Assembly: GCF_047461615.1 (NCBI RefSeq)
Contig: NZ_JANSHI010000004.1
Coordinates: forward strand, 1-64,000
Direction of reading: 5' to 3'
DNA: 64,000 nucleotides
Source of the DNA: Thermostichus sp047461615
GTDB lineage: Bacteria; Cyanobacteriota; Cyanobacteriia; Thermostichales; Thermostichaceae
The notes under the pieces are model-generated. The model searched no databases, was not told the origin of the DNA, and saw only the letters and a list, made by a program, of their open reading frames with translations. Below are positions 34,909 through 43,153 of the stretch, piece after piece. The stretch's first letter is position 1, and each line of letters begins with the position of its first letter. The translations under genes were made by a program, and so were the position numbers.

Positions 34909-36030
34909 CTAAATCCGAGCTTGCTCCAACAAAGCTTGCAACTCCTCCAGGGCCACCTGGGCCGACTGGGCTTGCTGGTAGAGGGATTGCACCACCTCGG
35001 CGCTGGCCTGGGCCGATTGCAGGGTGGCTTGGCTTTGGCGTTGGATGCGATCTGCCAGGCCGCGGATGCGGTTGCTGGCCTCGGTAGTGCGCCCCGCTAA
35101 CTTGCGGATCTCCTGGGCAATGGCGCCAAAACCCCCGCCCCCACCGCTGCGGTTGGCCTCTACAGCCGCGTTGAAGGAGAGCAGACGAATGTAGCCCGCC
35201 ACCTCTACGATCACGTCGACGATGGTGTTGATTTCTTTGAGCTCGCGGGATAGCTCCTGGTTGCTGTCGGCAATTTCCTGAAATAGGCGGCGCACCGCCT
35301 CTACCCCAGCAAAGGTGGCGGCAAAGGTGGATTTGCCCTTCTCCGAGAGCACCGAGCTGATCTCGATGATGCGAGCGTTGAGGCGGGCCAGTTCTTCCGA
35401 GCGCTGCTGGGCCTGGCGTCGCTCCTGCTCCAAAGCAATGTTCTGGCTGAGGATCTCGGCTTTCTGCCGCTCCAGATCGCGGGCATACTGGAGGCTGCGG
35501 TTTTTCTCCTGCTCCAGCTCGGCCAGGATCCGTTTCATCTCCTCCTGCTGTTCTTCGAGCTTCCGCTGGGTGGCTAGATGTACCTGGGACTGAGCCACCA
35601 ACAACACCGGCACATCCAAAAGGCGATAGTCTTGGGGGCCGACTTCTACCACCACCGGGTCGTAGATAGTCTCCTGGGGCCGCCGGAAAGCCTGGCTGGC
35701 CGCCTCAATGACATCGCAGTCGCCGGGCAAAAGGAGAAAACCCTGGCCCTGGAACTCTGCTAGGGAGCTGATGGGCCGCTTCGAAAACACCTCCAGGCCA
35801 TAGGGTTTGCTCAGCATCCACTCCAAAATGGCACGCCGAGTCAGCATCCCCCGCACCTGCGACTGCTCGTCCAACACGACTACCCCTGAAAGGTTGGGGT
35901 CGTCTTCTAGGCGGCGCACCACGTTCTCGCAGGGGGTGGACTCACTTACCTGAAAATCCACTAGCGCCAGATCGCGCAGTTTGGTGTGGATCGATAGGGT
36001 GGGAGTGGGCGGATTCGTCAGGGTAGTCAT
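34909..36030 (-). CDS. CBS-domain protein with methyl-accepting chemotaxis-type signalling hairpin
   Basis: A 373-residue protein with no membrane segment. Residues about 15-75 resemble a CBS module (FQVSESTPCENVVRRLEDDPNLSGVVVLDEQSQVRGMLTRRAILEWML). A coiled coil (about 155-240) follows. Near residues 285-320 is a chemoreceptor signalling tip-like sequence (RLLSFNAAVEANRSGGGGGFGAIAQEIRKLAGRT in outline), the CheA/CheW-interacting region, but the flanking coiled coils are much shorter than in normal receptors. It may pass an intracellular ligand signal to a CheA-type kinase or act independently. The next gene on the same strand encodes a GAF/HD-GYP protein. Confidence 0.7.
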   Translation of the reverse strand: MTTLTNPPTPTLSIHTKLRDLALVDFQVSESTPCENVVRRLEDDPNLSGVVVLDEQSQVRGMLTRRAILEWMLSKPYGLEVFSKRPISSLAEFQGQGFLLLPGDCDVIEAASQAFRRPQETIYDPVVVEVGPQDYRLLDVPVLLVAQSQVHLATQRKLEEQQEEMKRILAELEQEKNRSLQYARDLERQKAEILSQNIALEQERRQAQQRSEELARLNARIIEISSVLSEKGKSTFAATFAGVEAVRRLFQEIADSNQELSRELKEINTIVDVIVEVAGYIRLLSFNAAVEANRSGGGGGFGAIAQEIRKLAGRTTEASNRIRGLADRIQRQSQATLQSAQASAEVVQSLYQQAQSAQVALEELQALLEQARI

Positions 36031-36287
36031 CCTAGGGATCCTCAGCACAGGCTCGGTAGAGACAAGTGGTCAATAGTGTGCTATGTATAGAGGAAAACAG
36101 GGACCTACCTCTCCTCGGCTTTTCAAAGGCCCAGCAAAAGGAGGGTCTAGTTACCTTTAGTTTGACTTGGGATCTGGTTTCCTGACTACAGCTCTGTCCC
36201 GGGTTATACGGGAGAAGACTCTTTTTTGTGGTTTTTACGGACGGGCAAGGAAGCTGTCCTGACCCCAGGGGCTGGAGCGATCTGAAC

Positions 36288-37508
36288 TTAGCGAGGTTCT
36301 TGGTAGCGGTGGTAGACCTCGAGGATTTCGCTGCGACCACGGTTGAAAGCTGCCACCACTTGGGGATCGAAGTGGCTACCGCTTTGGCTTTCCACGAAGC
36401 GAAAGATATCTGACAGATCCCAAGCTTCTTTGTAGGGGCGGCGGCTAGCTAAAGCGTCGAACACGTCGGCCAAGGCCACAATCCGCCCTTCTAGCGGGAT
36501 CTCTTCTCCCTTAAGGCCCCGCGGGTAGCCGCTGCCGTCGAACTTCTCGTGGTGGGTGAGGGCAATGATGGCGCTTTTTTTCATCAGCTCCGAGTCCGAT
36601 TTACTGAGGATCTCGTAGCCAATCTCGGGGTGGCGGTTCATAATTAGACGCTCTTCGGGGGTGAGGGGGCCTGGCTTCCGCAAGATGGCATCCGGGATCC
36701 CGATTTTGCCCACATCGTGCAGGGGGCTGGCATAGAAGATCAGCTCTTGTTCATGGCTGGAGAGGCCCAACTGTTTGGCAATGATGCGGGAGTAGTGGCT
36801 CATCCGCTTGAGGTGAAAAGAGGTGTCCTGATCCCGGTATTCGGCGGCTTGGGCTAGACAGAAAATCGTTTCCAGGTGAGCGGCTTTCAGCTCTTCCCGC
36901 AAGCGCACATTTTGGTAGGCAACCGCCGCCTGGGAAGCCAGGGCTTCTGCCACCCGGACTTCCAGCTCAGAAAACGGCTGGCTCCAGTCAGCCACCTGGT
37001 TGGGCGCTAGGTTGGCAGGGCAATCCGGCCTGAGACGGTTCAAGAGTTGCAGGGCGCCAAGGATATTTCCTGAGGGATCCCGCATCGGCACCGTGAGCAA
37101 AGAGCGGGTGCGGTAGCCGGTCTGCTGATCGACTTGGGAGTTGAAGGCATAGGGCAAGCCCGCTGGCAAGCGATAGACGTCCGGCAGATTCAAGCTCTCC
37201 CCCGTGAGCACCACATAGCCCACAATGCTGGAAGGAGCAAGGGGCAGGCGCAGATCCTGCAGCTCCTCGTTGCGGTTGACCACGAAAAAGCGCAACTCTT
37301 CTCCCTCCCGGACGAACAGGCTAGCGCCATCACAGCAGGTTAGCTCGCGGGCCTGGGCGACAATCAGTTCCAGCAGGCGCCTTAAATCCGTTTCCGAAGA
37401 AAGGGCGATCCCCACTTGGATCAGCCGCTGACTCAGGCGCAAGGCAGCAGCAGCCTCAAATTCGGCTTCGCCAGGAGAGAGATCGAAGGCGAAAGGCCCA
37501 TGGGACAT
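36288..37508 (-). CDS. GAF domain and HD-GYP domain protein (probable cyclic-di-GMP phosphodiesterase)
   Basis: A 406-residue cytoplasmic signalling protein. An N-terminal GAF domain (about 40-195; LELIVAQARELTCCDGASLFVREGEELRFFVV, SLLTVPMRDPSGNILGALQLLN) senses an unknown small molecule. The HD-GYP domain (about 215-385) has intact FYASPLHDVGKIGIPDAIL (HD) and HHEKFDGSGYPRGLKGEEIPLEGRIVALADVFDAL (HHE and GYP signature), so it is likely an active phosphodiesterase that degrades cyclic di-GMP. It lies 257 bp upstream of the CBS/chemoreceptor-like gene on the same strand. Confidence 0.9.
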   Translation of the reverse strand: MSHGPFAFDLSPGEAEFEAAAALRLSQRLIQVGIALSSETDLRRLLELIVAQARELTCCDGASLFVREGEELRFFVVNRNEELQDLRLPLAPSSIVGYVVLTGESLNLPDVYRLPAGLPYAFNSQVDQQTGYRTRSLLTVPMRDPSGNILGALQLLNRLRPDCPANLAPNQVADWSQPFSELEVRVAEALASQAAVAYQNVRLREELKAAHLETIFCLAQAAEYRDQDTSFHLKRMSHYSRIIAKQLGLSSHEQELIFYASPLHDVGKIGIPDAILRKPGPLTPEERLIMNRHPEIGYEILSKSDSELMKKSAIIALTHHEKFDGSGYPRGLKGEEIPLEGRIVALADVFDALASRRPYKEAWDLSDIFRFVESQSGSHFDPQVVAAFNRGRSEILEVYHRYQEPR

Positions 37509-37642
37509 AACCTGATCCTCCGGTGGGTTACAAGTGTTCTCAGGGAAGCGGGGTTAGAGCTCTGGCAGGGATCCTGCCGCTGCTCCAAGTTGGGAGGCTG
37601 GGGGTCGCCAATCCAAAGTAACTCTGCTACCCTACTTTACCT

Positions 37643-38350
37643 GTGGAAGCGAGAGACGCTGTGACCCAGGTCAAGACCCAGCCGCCAGATGAGGTTGCCC
37701 TCCAGCTCATCGTTGGTCTAGGCAATCCTGGCCCGCAGTATGCCAACACCCGCCACAACTGCGGCTTTATGGTGGTGGATCGGTTGGCAGAGCGCTGGGG
37801 GATCCCATTAGCTCTGGAAAAGCAGTTCCAAGGCAGCTACGGAGAAGGTTTTGCCCTGGGGGGCAAGCGGCGCCTGCTCAAGCCGGCGACTTATATGAAT
37901 CGCTCTGGCAAGGCAGTGCGGGCAGTCCTGGATTGGTACAAGTTGGATCCCAGGTCGGTGCTGGTGGTCTACGATGATGTGGACTTGCCTCTGGGTCGCC
38001 TGCGACTGCGGGGATCTGGCTCCGCCGGCGGGCATAACGGCATGAAGTCCGTCATTCAGCACCTGGGCAGCGAAGCCTTCCCTCGCTTGCGCCTGGGCGT
38101 GGGCAGGCCCAAGGGCAACCAAGACATGGTTGGGCATGTTTTGGGAAGGTTTGAACCTACTGAGCAGGCAGTGCTGGAGCGGGTTCTAAGGGCAGCAGTG
38201 GAGGCAGTGGAGTGTTGCTTGCAAGAAGGATTGAGGGCGGCGATGAACCGCTTCAACCCTCTGGATCTCTCTGAGCCGCTATCCGAGCGAGATCGGCAAG
38301 ATCCGGCAGCTTCTCTCGACCCAGCCAAGACTGGGCCTGGGGAAGGCTGA
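37643..38350 (+). CDS. pth: Peptidyl-tRNA hydrolase
   Basis: Pth releases peptides from peptidyl-tRNAs that dropped off the ribosome. The 235-residue protein has the catalytic signature IVGLGNPGPQYANTRHNCGF (His in TRHN), LLKPATYMNRSGKAV, VVYDDVDLPLGRLRLRGSGSAGGHNGMKS and IQHLGSEAFPRLRLGVGRP. Start codons are GTG (37643 or 37661); the first gives about 20 residues before the core. The C-terminal 25 residues after NPLDLSEPL are unconserved. It points toward the TPR gene on the opposite strand. Confidence 0.94.
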   Translation: MEARDAVTQVKTQPPDEVALQLIVGLGNPGPQYANTRHNCGFMVVDRLAERWGIPLALEKQFQGSYGEGFALGGKRRLLKPATYMNRSGKAVRAVLDWYKLDPRSVLVVYDDVDLPLGRLRLRGSGSAGGHNGMKSVIQHLGSEAFPRLRLGVGRPKGNQDMVGHVLGRFEPTEQAVLERVLRAAVEAVECCLQEGLRAAMNRFNPLDLSEPLSERDRQDPAASLDPAKTGPGEG

Positions 38351-38625
38351 GGCCGGGCTCTTGGGCGCTATCCGAGTGAGCAAAGCCGCCTCATCGAGGA
38401 CTACGTCCAGCAACCCGCGGCAATTTCTCAGAACCGTCTGACTGCATCAGGAGGTCGGCTTCCCCAGAGCCACTGGCAGGAGAGGGCAAGGAACCCTCTA
38501 AGATGCTCCCCGCAGGGGCACCCCCAAGTCCAAAAAAGTCAGCAACTCTCCTCCCTCAAATGGAGCGAAGCCGTTCTCCTCCTAAGCCGAACTTTTTACC
38601 CTCTCTAGTCGCAAGCTAAGCGGGG

Positions 38626-39588
38626 CTACGGCTGTTGCAAGAGGTCTTGCCGCACCGCCTCCACATACTGCAGCAGTTTTGGGGATCCCGTGCCCGCAGA
38701 CCGCCACAGACTCAAGGCGCTTTCCAGATCCGCGGCGGCGCCAGCCTTGTCTTCTCCCTGGTAGGCGCGCGCCATGCCCCGGTGGTAGTACCCTTCAGCC
38801 CGCTGCGGCTGCAGCTCAATCGCCCGGCTGAAATCGGCAACGGCCAGTTGGAAATTGCAGATGCTCGCCCACAGCAGGCCGCGATGAAGGTAGGCATCGA
38901 AGAGATCGGCGATGTTTTGATTTTGTTTGGCTAGTTCAATGGCCAGGTTAGCTACATCAAATGCCGATTCCAAATGCCCTTGCTCGGCCCAAATGCGGGA
39001 GCGCAACAAGTGGAGTTGGGGGTTGCGATAGGCAATGCGATCCAAGGGAGACAAGGTTGCCAAAGCCTGCTCCAGCTCTCCAAAATGCTCGCGCTGAATC
39101 CTGGCCTTGAGCAAATAAGCCTCAGGCAAATAGGGATCCAAAGCAATGGCAATGTCCAGATCCCGCAGAGCCCTGAGCACTAGATGGTCAGCAGCTGTCT
39201 GCTCTGGCTCGCCCACCTGCGAATACTCCCAGAGGTACTGGGCCCGCTGGAGATAGAGCCGCGCATTTCCTGGCTCCTGCTCAATGAATGGCCCTAGCTG
39301 CAGGAGCAGTTGATGAGCCTGGGAGCGCTGCTCAAGCTCTCGTGCCCGGGCTTGCAATTGAGCCTGCCGCCGAAGCAAAGGTTCAGGACCTGGCTTGTCT
39401 TTAAATCGCGGCAACTGAGCTTCCTGCAAGAGGGGCACAGAGAGACCTTCCGTGGCCTGCCCCTTGCGCAGCGAGGCCAGCCAACCACACTCGCCGTTCA
39501 AGCACAGCCAAGACAGCAAGCCCACCAGGGCCGATCCGGAAAGCAAAAGACTGGGCCTAAGCATGGATCCCACCCCACGAAACAGCAT
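38626..39588 (-). CDS. TPR-repeat protein with N-terminal membrane anchor
   Basis: A 320-residue protein with an N-terminal hydrophobic segment (SLLLSGSALVGLLSWLCL), a charged helical region and several tetratricopeptide repeats, of which HLVLRALRDLDIAIALDPYLPEAYLLKARIQRE and LAVADFSRAIELQPQRAEGYYHRGMARAYQGE (in outline) are clearest. TPRs mediate protein-protein contacts; no partner is evident. The start could be the ATG at 39564 (MLRPSLLLSG). It is convergent with pth across about 275 bp that contains no gene I can recognise. Confidence 0.75.
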   Translation of the reverse strand: MLFRGVGSMLRPSLLLSGSALVGLLSWLCLNGECGWLASLRKGQATEGLSVPLLQEAQLPRFKDKPGPEPLLRRQAQLQARARELEQRSQAHQLLLQLGPFIEQEPGNARLYLQRAQYLWEYSQVGEPEQTAADHLVLRALRDLDIAIALDPYLPEAYLLKARIQREHFGELEQALATLSPLDRIAYRNPQLHLLRSRIWAEQGHLESAFDVANLAIELAKQNQNIADLFDAYLHRGLLWASICNFQLAVADFSRAIELQPQRAEGYYHRGMARAYQGEDKAGAAADLESALSLWRSAGTGSPKLLQYVEAVRQDLLQQP

Positions 39589-39677
39589 GGAAAGAGAAGT
39601 TGCCTCTAGGCTAGTTCGCCATCGCAGCGGTGTCCAGATTTCTTGGCTACACAGGCGTGCTCCAAAGCCTGAAGGTG

Positions 39678-39803
39678 TTAGGGGATTTTGTCGCTAGCCA
39701 GCTCCACTAAGAGGCGGTTCTTCGCCCGGCCCTCGTCGGCAGCCTGCTCCGACAGCCATAGTGCGGCGCCCTTCGACAGCTTGAGAACGATAGGGCTGCA
39801 CGG
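39678..39803 (-). pseudogene. Ribbon-helix-helix (CopG-like) antitoxin-type fragment, start missing
   Basis: An open reading frame without a start codon ends at 39678 and reads PIVLKLSKGAALWLSEQAADEGRAKN and on to LLVELASDKIP (41 residues to 39803, given here in outline). The pattern of a beta strand (VLKLS), helix, Gly, then GRAKNRLLVEL resembles CopG/Arc-type ribbon-helix-helix proteins. Upstream in its direction lies the left side of the tnpB element, so the gene probably lost its start when the element inserted. No toxin gene follows it before the TPR gene. Assignment is tentative because the family is short and variable. Confidence 0.33.
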
Positions 39804-39810
39804 AAAAACA

Positions 39811-39846
39811 CTCTCAATTGGTCTGAGGCGCCGGCGGCATTGAGAG
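39811..39846. repeat. Candidate left-end hairpin of the tnpB element
   Basis: An 8-bp perfect inverted repeat (39811-39818 and 39839-39846) encloses a 20-base GC-rich loop. IS200/IS605 elements carry an imperfect subterminal hairpin near the left end that TnpA recognises; this position fits. It is not proved that it belongs to the element. Confidence 0.4.
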
Positions 39847-39991
39847 AAGTCTCACAGCTTCCTGAGGTTGAGCTTGGAACATTTGGGTTAGTGCGGAAAA
39901 CCTAAGTGACCAATAAAACTGGGTTTCAAGCCCCGACCTTGGGAGCGGCTTTTTGTATAATGCTCTAGATAGCAGAAAGACAATTTTTTGC

Positions 39992-41173
39992 ATGTACTTT
40001 GTCCGCAAGCTCAAGCTGGGAGTCTCGGAACAACTACAACTTTTGAGCAGGGCGGCAGGCGAGCTGTACTCCCAGACACTCGTCAGTTTTTGGCGCGTCG
40101 TCCGCAAGAAAGGTCTTTGGTTGAAGCCTGCCACGCTCATGCGTTGGTTTCCCAGTGATCCTGAAAACAGACTTCACGCCCACAGTGCGGATGCTGTTGT
40201 CCAAAGTTTCTTTGCCTCCCTAAAGTCGTGGCGAGAACGTCGCAAAACTGATCCCAATGCTCGCCCACCTCGACGCCGACGGTACTATTACAAAATCCAA
40301 TGGAAAGCTTCAGCCATCAAAGTCGTAAATGGAAAGTTGCGGTTGTCCAACGGAAAAGGCAACGAGCCTTTGGTCATTCCTTGGGCCTGGGATACGCCTG
40401 TCTGGGTAGAAATCGGCTGGGACGGCAGGCAATACGAGCTAAGGGCTTGCTACAAATTGAGTGATGCGCGCCCCAAAGAAGAGAGGAAAGAAAGCGGTGT
40501 TGCCGGTGTGGATCTGGGTGAGATTCACCTTGCCGTTGCCCATGATGGGGAGAACACCTACATCGCCAATGGCAGGCTGCTGCGTTCCAAGCGCCGCTAC
40601 CAGAACAAGCTGAAATCTACTCTGTCAAGGCTGCTTGCCAGAAAGAGGCGTGGCTCAAGGCGTTACAGGAGAGTTTTAGCTTCTGGGCGAAAGCAGCTGG
40701 CGAGGTTAAATGACCAGATTCGAGATATTTTGCACAAGCAAACTACAAGACTTGTCTCGACGCTGTATGCAAGGGGCGTCCAGACCGTTGTAATTGGGGA
40801 CATTCGGAATATCAGGGTGTCTGCTGATTACGGCACAAGGTTGAACCAAAAGCTCCACCAGATGTTGCATGGCCAAACTCGGCACCACATCACCTACAAG
40901 GCTGAACGACTGGGAATGAAAGTTGTGCTGCTGGATGAGCGGTACAGCTCTCAAACCTGTCCTGCTTGCAACAAGAGGAACAAGCCTCAAGGCCGTGGGT
41001 ATAGGTGTGGGTGTGGGTTTGAGTTTCATCGCGACGGGGTGGGAGCACTCAACCTTCGCAGAACGTATCTGGGCTCTGGCCTAGTAGTTGGGGTTATGGC
41101 ATCCCCCACAGGGTTGAGGTTTCAGCCTCATGCTCTGTGTAGCTCAGCCGGTAGGAGCCATCCTGCTGTCTGA
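39992..41173 (+). CDS. tnpB: RNA-guided endonuclease TnpB (IS200/IS605 family)
   Basis: TnpB proteins are RNA-guided DNA nucleases ancestral to Cas12. From the ATG at 39992 (MYFVRKLKLGVSEQL) the protein has 393 residues. The split RuvC domain appears complete: D174 in GVDLGEIHLAVA, E316 in VLLDERYSSQ and D348 in EFHRDGVGALNLRR. A zinc ribbon (TCPACNKRNKPQGRGYRCGCG) lies between the last two. The C-terminus MASPTGLRFQPHALCSSAGR is typical of cyanobacterial members. Intact catalytic residues suggest an active nuclease, with its guide RNA made from the 3' end of the gene and the element right end. A 13-residue longer start (39953) is less likely. Confidence 0.93.
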   Translation: MYFVRKLKLGVSEQLQLLSRAAGELYSQTLVSFWRVVRKKGLWLKPATLMRWFPSDPENRLHAHSADAVVQSFFASLKSWRERRKTDPNARPPRRRRYYYKIQWKASAIKVVNGKLRLSNGKGNEPLVIPWAWDTPVWVEIGWDGRQYELRACYKLSDARPKEERKESGVAGVDLGEIHLAVAHDGENTYIANGRLLRSKRRYQNKLKSTLSRLLARKRRGSRRYRRVLASGRKQLARLNDQIRDILHKQTTRLVSTLYARGVQTVVIGDIRNIRVSADYGTRLNQKLHQMLHGQTRHHITYKAERLGMKVVLLDERYSSQTCPACNKRNKPQGRGYRCGCGFEFHRDGVGALNLRRTYLGSGLVVGVMASPTGLRFQPHALCSSAGRSHPAV

Positions 41174-41211
41174 GAAAGAATCCCTGCCTTTTATGGCAGG
41201 GAGAATGTCAA
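41050..41211 (+). ncRNA. Predicted omega RNA of TnpB (3' end of tnpB plus element right end)
   Basis: In characterised IS200/IS605 systems the TnpB guide RNA overlaps the 3' end of tnpB and runs through the right end, with the guide taken from the flanking DNA. The matching place here ends with the 41182-41201 hairpin; the guide would then be read from 41212 onward, inside the interrupted membrane-protein gene. The 5' limit given is only nominal. A tRNA D-arm-like string at about 41141 lies within it but is part of the tnpB coding sequence. Confidence 0.35.
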
Positions 41212-41815
41212 GTGCCCTGTCCCACACCAAAAGAGTATGAATCCCAAGCCAAAAGCTCGTCCACAGCCAGTTATCCACCCAGATCTTGCCGAGAACAGGT
41301 AGGGTCAAACCCTCTGTCCCTCCCAAAACTAGGCCGGCTGCCAAGATCAGCCCTTCAAAAGCAAGAAAACCCAGGATGAGCATGGCTGGGATCCAAAGAT
41401 AATTCCACAGCCATCGTCCGGCTCGGAGAGGGTGGGGCTGGAAGAAGAGAGGGCGGTAGCTGGCTAGCAGGACCACTCCCACCGTGCCGATCCCCAAGAC
41501 CACCCCCCAGGCAAAAGAGTCAGGGGTGCGGGGATAGTTGTGCCAGACATAGCCAAAGATTTGGTTGGCTAGCCAAATCATCGAGGCGCTAACCATTGCC
41601 CTTTGGCGAGTTAACGTGGTGCCCGCAATGATGCCAACGGTTACAAAAGGAAGCGTACAGGTATAGGCAATGTTGCTAAGGCAGCCAATGGTGGTCAATA
41701 GACTGGGCCAAAATCGGCCACAGGCTAAGTCTTGGGCAGCTCGTAGCCAAATGGCAACCGGGATCCAGGGGCGAGGTTTGGGGATGGACTGCACAAGAGA
41801 TTGTAGACTGACCAT
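41144..41815 (-). CDS. Integral membrane protein of the B12-riboswitch operon, C-terminus replaced by insertion element
   Basis: A polytopic protein of 223 residues with about six membrane segments, including LLTTIGCLSNIAYTCTLPFVTVGIIAG, FAWGVVLGIGTVGVVLLASY and LWIPAMLILGFLAFEGLILAAGLVLGG. The size and topology resemble permease or ECF S-component proteins, but I do not recognise the family. It is the last gene of a riboswitch-headed operon, 3 bases after the ferredoxin-domain gene. About the last 22 residues (from LDILPAIKGRDSF) are encoded by the right end of the tnpB element, so the original C-terminus is gone or shortened. A role in cobalamin or precursor transport is inference from context only. 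Confidence 0.6.
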   Translation of the reverse strand: MVSLQSLVQSIPKPRPWIPVAIWLRAAQDLACGRFWPSLLTTIGCLSNIAYTCTLPFVTVGIIAGTTLTRQRAMVSASMIWLANQIFGYVWHNYPRTPDSFAWGVVLGIGTVGVVLLASYRPLFFQPHPLRAGRWLWNYLWIPAMLILGFLAFEGLILAAGLVLGGTEGLTLPVLGKIWVDNWLWTSFWLGIHTLLVWDRALDILPAIKGRDSFSDSRMAPTG

Positions 41816-41818
41816 AGG

Positions 41819-42688
41819 CTAATCTCCGGGAAAAAGGTGAGCTTTCAGGGGGCAGTTCTTTAGCAGATGCTCCTGGACAATTTGCCGCGCTACTGGAGGT
41901 GTAACCCGCTTGTACCAAGTGCGGTCGCCAGAGTAGAAAACCACAGGCCCTTCTTGACAGACTTCTAGACATCCGGAAGTAATGACCCGAATATCTAAAT
42001 TGGCTTCTTGCAGGGCAGATTGCAGGGCTTCCACAACCGGTTGATAGTTGCGGGAAGGATAACAGCGGCTGGAGCGGCAAACCGCCAAGTAGGGCCGCTT
42101 GAGAGGGTTATCCTCGTAAGGGATCCGCTCTTTTCCCTCGACATAAATGGCTCGCAGGCGTTCATAGAGGGAGAGCTTTTGGTAGTTGGCTTTGCTTTCG
42201 GGCAGGTAGTCTTCTCCTGGCCCTAAAAAGGGACTAGGCAAGAAGATCTGCAGCAGAGATTCCTCTGCCCCGTTCCAAAATTGAATTCCCCATTGGCGAG
42301 GCTGGCGCCGCGGATTGAGGCGGCGATAGAGGGCGGCGCGGCTGACCAATCTTTTGCGGCGCAGTTCTAGGGGGGTTCGGCCATAGGGGCCGCCCCGGTG
42401 CTCTTCTAGACACAGATGCAAATGCCAAGTTTCGGTGGCCACGGTCAAGTAGCCGTCGTAGAGCACACAGAGAGCAGGAGGACTGGTAAAGGCCGCTTCC
42501 AGCACTCCCCCCTCCGCCACACAGCCCACTTGGATCTCAGCCCAGTGCTCCTGGAAGAGCTCATAGAGGAGCGGCCCAAGACAGTCGATGTGAGCCGGGA
42601 TCCCTTCGTAGAGGGTTATCCAGCCAGTGGGGGAAATCTCCTGCCAACTTTGGTTTAGAGGCGTGATCCAGGGGCCGAAAGCGGCCAT
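41819..42688 (-). CDS. Two-domain protein with C-terminal thioredoxin-like 2Fe-2S ferredoxin domain
   Basis: A 289-residue protein. The C-terminal ~95 residues form a thioredoxin-like ferredoxin: YLAVCRSSRCYPSRNYQPVVEAL and RVITSGCLEVCQEGPVVFYSG, giving four cysteines in the usual arrangement. The N-terminal ~190 residues (WITLYEGIPAHIDCLGPLLYELFQ ..., a conserved-looking WHLHLCLEEHRGGPYGRTPLELRRKRLVSRAALYRRL in outline) are a separate domain I cannot name. It sits between the DUF1636 gene and the membrane-protein gene in the B12-riboswitch operon. A redox or metal-handling step on the imported corrinoid is plausible but unproven. Confidence 0.6.
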   Translation of the reverse strand: MAAFGPWITPLNQSWQEISPTGWITLYEGIPAHIDCLGPLLYELFQEHWAEIQVGCVAEGGVLEAAFTSPPALCVLYDGYLTVATETWHLHLCLEEHRGGPYGRTPLELRRKRLVSRAALYRRLNPRRQPRQWGIQFWNGAEESLLQIFLPSPFLGPGEDYLPESKANYQKLSLYERLRAIYVEGKERIPYEDNPLKRPYLAVCRSSRCYPSRNYQPVVEALQSALQEANLDIRVITSGCLEVCQEGPVVFYSGDRTWYKRVTPPVARQIVQEHLLKNCPLKAHLFPGD

Positions 42689-42697
42689 AGGCTGCTC

Positions 42698-43084
42698 CTA
42701 TTGGACTGGTGGAATGCGGGCAATCACCCCCTTTTTAAGAGGGCGCTCTGCCCAGGGCAGGACGCCATCGGGCTTTGTCAAATACAGCTCCGCTGTTTGC
42801 AAGATTGGCTCTACGTCTTGGGGATCGAGATCTCCAAACACGTAGGTCATCTTTCCAGGGGCTGCCAGGGCAATCACGCAAGCATGGCTGCAGCTGCTCA
42901 TACAGGCAACCGGCTTAAGCTGCAATTGAGGACTGAGCACCTGCGATTGCAAGGCGGCTAGAAGCATTTCTCCTTTGCTAGCCCCTTCTTTTTGGCCGTT
43001 GACCCAGCGAGATCCGCAGGTGGTACAAACCCAAAGGTAATGTTTGGCCTCAGCTTGAGTCGAGATTCTGGTTGAGATCGTCAT
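42698..43084 (-). CDS. DUF1636 predicted metal-binding protein
   Basis: A 128-residue protein with CTTCGSRW near residue 20 and ACMSSCSHACVIALAAPGKMTYVFGDL, the cysteine-rich core of DUF1636 (COG5469), predicted to bind a metal or iron-sulfur cluster and often found next to cobalamin-related genes. It is the second gene of the riboswitch-headed operon, 69 bases after the receptor gene and 9 bases before the ferredoxin-domain gene. Its biochemical role is not known. Confidence 0.78.
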   Translation of the reverse strand: MTISTRISTQAEAKHYLWVCTTCGSRWVNGQKEGASKGEMLLAALQSQVLSPQLQLKPVACMSSCSHACVIALAAPGKMTYVFGDLDPQDVEPILQTAELYLTKPDGVLPWAERPLKKGVIARIPPVQ

Positions 43085-43153
43085 ACAGTTGCTTCCAAAC
43101 TAGAAGCACCCCACAAATGGTTAGCCAGAATTCAAAAACAACCTGAGATGTTG

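Larger units (their letters stand above)
39805..41211 (+). mobile_element. IS200/IS605-family element carrying only tnpB (IS1341-type)
   Basis: About 1.4 kb holding one gene, tnpB, and no tnpA transposase. The right end is inferred from a hairpin CCCTGCC-TTTTAT-GGCAGGG at 41182-41201 followed by GAATGTCAA, a typical right-end form of this family. The left end is inferred near 39805 from an 8-bp perfect stem CTCTCAAT/ATTGAGAG at 39811-39846. Interrupted reading frames on both sides support these limits: the RHH-like frame on the left and the membrane-protein frame on the right. There are no terminal inverted repeats or target duplication, as expected. Movement would need a TnpA supplied elsewhere. 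Confidence 0.65.

Noticed and set aside
41130..41175. tRNA D-arm-like string GTAGCTCAGCCGGTAGGAG
   Set aside because: It lies in the conserved C-terminal codons of tnpB (CSSAGR), and no acceptor stem, anticodon arm or T-arm with GGTTC-type sequence follows.
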